Assembly (NCBI GenBank): GCA_018873245.2
Contig: JAEMBT020000005.1
Location: 11,896,001 to 11,960,000, forward strand
From: Archegozetes longisetosus
Lineage: Eukaryota > Arthropoda > Arachnida > Sarcoptiformes > Trhypochthoniidae
Direction: 5' to 3'
DNA length: 64,000 bases
The first letter of the stretch is position 1, and each line of letters opens with the position of its first letter. This document shows positions 59,079 through 64,000 of this stretch, piece after piece. The position numbers were made by a program, and so were the translations under genes. The notes beneath the pieces were generated by a model. That model made no database searches. It was not told where the DNA came from and was given only the letters and a program-made list of their open reading frames with translations.

Positions 59079-60620
59079 TTTTCACAAATGATGTTTGACA
59101 GTATTCCACTTTTACTTCAATCTCAACCAATGAATTCATATATATTCTGCTCATCTTTTATATGAAAACGAGGTTTACATAACTATGTTTCACAATGTCA
59201 GAGTTTAATTTAAAATTCAGATTGATAGAAATAACTAATGAATTAAGTTGTTTAAAGAACAAATGCTGTATAAATGAGGTTTTGAATTAATACTAGTTCT
59301 CATAGCACAAACTGTAGTATGTACATTTGGATTATGATTAAGCCTGAAAGACCGATGTTGTAAACAATATAATTTCTATTGTTATAATTTTATCATAAAA
59401 CACAATCTGTTTTTAGGTAAATGTTTATTCATTATGTTATAAAATATAATCAGAATATGTTTTATTTATTTATGTTAAGCTTAAATAAATGTCAGTCGAG
59501 CATTATTGTTTTTAAATGCCGATTGAAATTCCAGTTTGATTTCTTAATCTAAAAATTTTAAAGAAGTCTTTTTGATAGAGGAGATATTTAGTCTAAAGAT
59601 ATTTTCATAAAACTTCAGTTATCTATCATTTTTTTATCGTTCAAAGAAAATTAAATGGACGATATAATAAAGGCTTTTAAAATTGTAACAATATTTAAAC
59701 AGCCATTTCACCAATACATTATAACAAATATATTTCGTAGTCAGACTTTATACAGTGTATTTATTATTATTCATTATCGAAGCTGATATTAATGAATGAG
59801 AACTTCCTGCAATTGAGTTTTGATTATTATTTATTACTTATAAGTAATACAAGAAAATGTTTAATTTTTAGAAAATTTGATTAACATTCAGATAATATAT
59901 AAACTTTTACTTTCGTATCAAAGAAACAATAAAACTATCAAATAATGTATTATTTTAGTCAATTATATACTAATAATGACAAAGTTTAATTATAAGATAG
60001 TCTCTCAAGTGCAATGATGTTAATATATTTTGACCAAAATTATATCTGCTCTGCACAATATTCAGCCTTCAGCTTTTACTTTTTGCAAGACATTGCCCCA
60101 AGAAATACCCAAATGTGACTTTCGGAGAGTACTCTTTCAAAGAGGGTTTAAGTTTAAGCTTTTCAATCTTTCATAACTTTATATAGTATTAATACTTAAT
60201 TCTGGAAAAAGTTAAAAAATCGAACCAAAGTAATGAGAATTCTAGATCATAAATGTCCGTCAATAATAAGTATTGAATAATAGTATTGTGATATATATTT
60301 TTTGTTACATAGGAAACTTTTAGTTTAGGGTAGGGTAACTTACATATATTTTCCAAATTGCAGAACAAATAAAAAGTAAGATCTTCTATTATAACTTTTT
60401 AAAAATTTGATCAACTTAGGGGCTAGCAGGTATTCAGAACTCATGTCCAAGAGATCTCATATGAATTTATGATTCCAATCAAAAATATTTCTATCAAAGC
60501 GTATCGCTGAGCTCAGTAGAGATTCGAAAAAATGCTCTCTCAATTATGCATAATGTGCTCTCAGTGAATACAAAATCGATCGAACCAAACACTAAGTCCT
60601 AATTTATAATAAAGAGTAAA

Positions 60621-61823
60621 CTAGTTTTAAAAAATTATTTTTATATTCAACATGATGTCATTTTAACTAGAAAAAGTATTTTCAAATATTCTATCAAAAT
60701 AAGATTCTATACTAAACCGATCGTTCGGAATAAGGTTCTTATTTCACATAAAAGAATTACCTTTCTAATAAAATCTTTATGAATGGAAGATTTCTTATTT
60801 AAGTTAGACGTTTAGTAAAGCCTAATAGAAAAAAAATTTGTGTAACACTTTGGAAAGTTCGAGCTTTCTGCTTAAACTATGAAAATTATAAACAAGTGCT
60901 AGAAATAAGTTTCTTTACTTCAAAAAGGAGTCAAATCCTTATTTTTGAACTAATTTACAGTTTACTAGATTAGTAGTTTTTATAGTGTCATTTTATTACA
61001 GAGTGATTCGAGTAATAAGACAATGGAAAAAATGGTTATATTTGATCAAAGATTATGTAAAGGTTATTTACGTATGATTATAAATAGAATTGTTATTTAA
61101 ATAATGATTAAAATAAGATAATTCAATAATAATAGTAACGTTACAATAATAGCGATCTTTGTTAATTAGCTAAATGATATTCTTATTATAATCAAAAAAT
61201 TTTGAAAAAGAATTTTAATATTTTAAATCTTGACTTCCAATGAGTTTTTAAAATCTGATAGGTATTTTATTTAAGACTCGAAAAAATAACATAGCCATTA
61301 GAAAACGGTTTATGTCTTGATGAATTGTTAAAACTTTATGAAAAATTTATGGAAACTTAGAATTTTTACAGTTTAAAAACAGACCTATTCTTAAGTGAGA
61401 AAAATATATTAAAGTTTGTAATATAGGATTTATTTTGGGTTAGTAACTCGATGACCGATCTCTGAAATATTTTTCAATCTTTATTTTTCTCTTAATACAA
61501 TCCAAGTTGAACCATTAAACAGATTAAAATGAGCTAAACAGTAATAAGAACTGAAGCAACTACATGCAAGCCAAAATGCAGAGAATCGGTAACTAGTCAG
61601 TCGTAGTTTAGGTACTATAACGTTACCACGGAAAAAGATTATATTATAAAATATGAAGAAAGCAACAGATCTCTTCTGAGATCATCAATAACTTTGTGGG
61701 TGTTAGTTTGAAACAGATGTTTGTACTTATCATTCAAGGATTTTCTCACGGATCAAAATTTCACAATAAAAGCCAGAGAATAAGAGCATACTAGATTAGG
61801 AGACTTGTAGTCCAAACATAAAA
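60621..61823. other. AT-rich gap upstream of the mannanase
   Basis: No gene recognised. Probable promoter region of the GH5 gene. Confidence 0.4.
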
Positions 61824-63195
61824 ATGAAGATTATAATCTCATTAACACTTTTATTACCGATATTTATGTCAGTTTTGTGCTTTCTTAGGATAAAGAATGG
61901 AAAATTTGCTTATAATAATCAAACGAATTTTCTATCAGGAGCTAATGCTCCGTTCGTCAACTATGGACGCGGTTTTGGTAAAATTTAAGTTCTAATTTAA
62001 TTTTTTCGAGCAATTGAAATTTTAGCATGATAGGCTTGTCATATTTTAGCTCCGAATAATTTTTTACAAATCTTTATCAGAATGATTCAAATACTATTTC
62101 AAAGAGTAATGTATAGGTTTATGAAAATATGTATGGTTTATTTCATTGAGTCAATGAATTTATGCTAACTTGTATAAATTTGTTGGTTCAAAACTTAAGG
62201 TATGGGCGCTTATGACAAAATAAGACCAAACAAATCAAACGAACAGTTTAAGAAATGGTTTGAGAGAATAGCAACTCATGGCGGAAATATTGTTCGGACT
62301 TTAACCTATGGTTTGTGGGCACTCAAATTCGATAGCGAAGACCTTGCCACAGGAGTAGACACTAATTCATTGATCGCAGAAATCGGAAAACTTCTTGGCT
62401 CTGCTGAAAAGCATAACATCTTGGTAATTCTTTGTCTCTAGAATGGGACCGCAAAACCTCGTCAACCAGTTCTTGACATGTTCACAAACGAGACGAAACT
62501 TGAGCGCTCCTTTGAGAAAGTTTTGTCCCCGTTGGTTTCAGGTTTGAAAGATAAAAAAGCGTTGGCCTCATGGGATGTGATCAATGAACCAGCAGGATCT
62601 ATACCTCAGAGTGTTCACGACGAAGGTGAGTGTTTTGATACTCAAAAACCGCTCTATTCAGGTGCCGATTGGGCCGAGCAATATATCAATGAAAGGTATG
62701 CTTGAGTTCACCAATAGATATTGATGTGATCAAATCGGCTGATCCTAAAGTGCTAGTAACTGTTGGAGCATTCAGTGAAAGAACAAATATAGAGACGAGT
62801 GTTTGTTACTATTATTTTATTATAAGGATGAATGTCTTCGTGCAGCTAGTGGTAAACAGAAAGGAGTTCTTAACTTCAATCAAATATCGATACATACCTG
62901 TCAATACAATAATACCTGTATATACTATGCTTTTAGTCTTATGTTGTAAACGGCATCGGATCTCAAGTCAGATAAATTGATAATTATCGGCGAACTAAGA
63001 GCTAAATATGGTGCTAATAAAACTACTGCGCAATGCTATCAATGGACTTACAATTCAGATTATTCTGGAATTCTCGGATGGGCTTGCGATAGAGATCATG
63101 ATAACGACACTCCTGGTGTCAGTCATCCAGAAGAAGGAATAGTTACAATCAGAAATTTGACTGATCATGGATTGATTAAAATAAATATACATTAA
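61824..63195 (+). pseudogene. GH5 endo-beta-1,4-mannanase-like gene, damaged
   Basis: Exon 1 61824-61977: signal peptide KIIISLTLLLPIFMSVLC, then LRIKNGKFAYNN and FLSGANAPFVNYGR. Exon 2 starts 62200 in phase. The catalytic acid/base Glu is in WDVINEPAG (about 62570), SADPKVLVTVGAFSE follows, and the probable nucleophile is in IIIGEL (about 62985). The enzyme class hydrolyses plant mannans outside the cell. Lesions: TAG at 62439-62441 where LWNG is expected, frame changes near 62697 and 62716, a likely missing T near 62815, and TAA at about 62946. Too many for function as read. Either a pseudogene or partly assembly error. Confidence 0.8.
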
Positions 63196-63585
63196 TACTA
63201 ATTGAAGAAAGTAATATTTTTGTTACATTCTGAGTTCAAAAAAGTTGCTCACTCTTTGTATTTTATGTCTCGAGAATTAAAAATGTTTACCTCTTAAGTG
63301 TTCACATCATTTTGCTATTAGTAAGGGTCAATTTCCATCCTTAATTTTATAATAAAGGTTATAATCAATGTAAGAGATTCTTCACGCAATCCTATCCTTG
63401 TTTAAAAGAACTTAGAACATCTGTTAGTTTTATCGTGATTTTGAAGAAGTCTTCGAAAGCCTTTTGTTATAAAACCATTAATTCCCAAATCATTATCTGA
63501 TATAAGGAAACAATTCTTTAATAAACGAGATCTACACAAGAACCACATAAGTAAAGTTAGAATCAATTGTCTATTTTTCTTACAG

Positions 63586-63995
63586 ATAATCTCTAGGGTA
63601 ACTGTCACAAAAGAGCCAACTTTTAATAATAAAAATGTATTCTTTTCAGGCGCTAACATAGTGTGATATTTATTTGGGCATGGCTTTAGGGAAGATCTCA
63701 AATAGAATCGATATTACAGTCGAGTTAAGGATCACTACGAAAAATAAATAACAGGTGTATCAAATGTAGCAAGAAATTTAGTGCGAGTATGGCTTCACGC
63801 AGACAGCTCATCGCCGAAGTGAGGTGCAAACGAGTTTACAGTCGAAAACCATATACAAACTATTGTCGGAGATTTCAGGGTATCATTAGAATTTAGTACA
63901 GAAAGATATGCTTTGTTATCTAGATGCTTTGGAATCTAGCAGTCACTTCACGTAATAATGGGCTTGATCTCTGTGAAAATGAAGTCATATTTACA
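63586..63995 (+). pseudogene. Second GH5 mannanase copy, 5' part
   Basis: An acceptor CTTACAG precedes ISRVTVTKEPTF, then NVFFSGANIV and YLFGHGF, and RNLVRVWLHADSSSP (the conserved RVWLH segment). In-frame stops at 63664-63666 (TGA where a Trp is expected), then at about 63700, 63748 and 63819. It runs towards the window end. Tandem with the copy at 61824 but diverged, so an old duplication. Confidence 0.75.
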
Positions 63996-64000
63996 AAAAT

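Larger units (their letters stand above)
54165..60620. repeat. Segmental duplication, copy 2 (interrupted by a hAT)
   Basis: 54165-54240 and 58100-60620 match copy 1 at 31525-34400. The hAT at 54250-57999 and about 100 bp to its right are absent from copy 1. Contains the second secreted Cys-rich gene. Confidence 0.85.

Noticed and set aside
62696-62717. Possible 22-nt intron in the mannanase (GTATGC..AATAG)
   Set aside because: Too short for known metazoan splicing, and the alternative of a +1 and a -2 indel aligns better with the family (LEFTNRY before DVIKSADPK).
11600-63666. Altered genetic code with TAG/TGA read as Trp
   Set aside because: TGG is used for Trp in the same genes, and TGA, TAG and TAA all serve as natural ends (for example TGA at 4590-4592).

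Overview
The window is AT-rich eukaryotic DNA with spliced genes (GT..AG introns from 36 nt to several kb), no operons and dense transposon debris. The protein families point to an arthropod: a Sidestep-type immunoglobulin receptor, a DUF229 sulfatase-fold protein, a secreted GH5 mannanase, and mariner, Tc1, hAT and Polinton relics. A mite or another plant- or detritus-feeding arthropod would fit, but the sequence alone does not settle the taxon. No tRNA, rRNA or CRISPR array was seen.

Layout. 1-4592 (+): 3' part of a Sidestep-like adhesion receptor. 5.3-10.7 kb: hAT-type elements and an LTR-like fragment. 11.2-18.2 kb (-): a six-exon DUF229 gene, broken only by two stops at conserved Trp codons; its second intron holds a truncated non-LTR retrotransposon, itself carrying an 80-bp palindromic insertion. 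19-31.4 kb: nested DNA transposons (a Tc1-like element hosting a SWIM zinc-finger element, and fold-back elements). 31.5-34.4 kb (-): small secreted Cys-rich protein gene, copy 1, in a segmental duplication. 35.4 kb (+): short secreted six-Cys peptide. 38-43 kb: hAT, mariner and fold-back elements. 44.7-47.3 kb (+): eIF2alpha-kinase-like gene with a long unrecognised C-terminal region. 47.4-54 kb: second SWIM element, Polinton polymerase scrap, non-LTR scrap, and a 3.1-kb TIR element encoding a CxxC/DSC-type protein widespread in arthropods. 54.2-58 kb: full-length but dead hAT with 8-bp TSD, hosting a fold-back element that carries a LINE ORF1 piece. 58.4-60.6 kb (-): secreted Cys-rich gene, copy 2. 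61.8-64 kb (+): tandem GH5 mannanase copies, both damaged.

The host genes do not form a pathway. Two themes tie the window together. First, five in-frame stops in four genes or gene copies sit exactly at conserved Trp codons (TGG to TAG or TGA), and several frameshifts look like one missing base in a homopolymer, so decay, assembly error and RNA recoding must be separated. Second, intact TSDs, TIRs and reading frames allow many insertions to be dated relative to one another, and give support for a TIR transposon built on the DSC-type protein family and for a DDE-less SWIM derivative that has kept an open reading frame.
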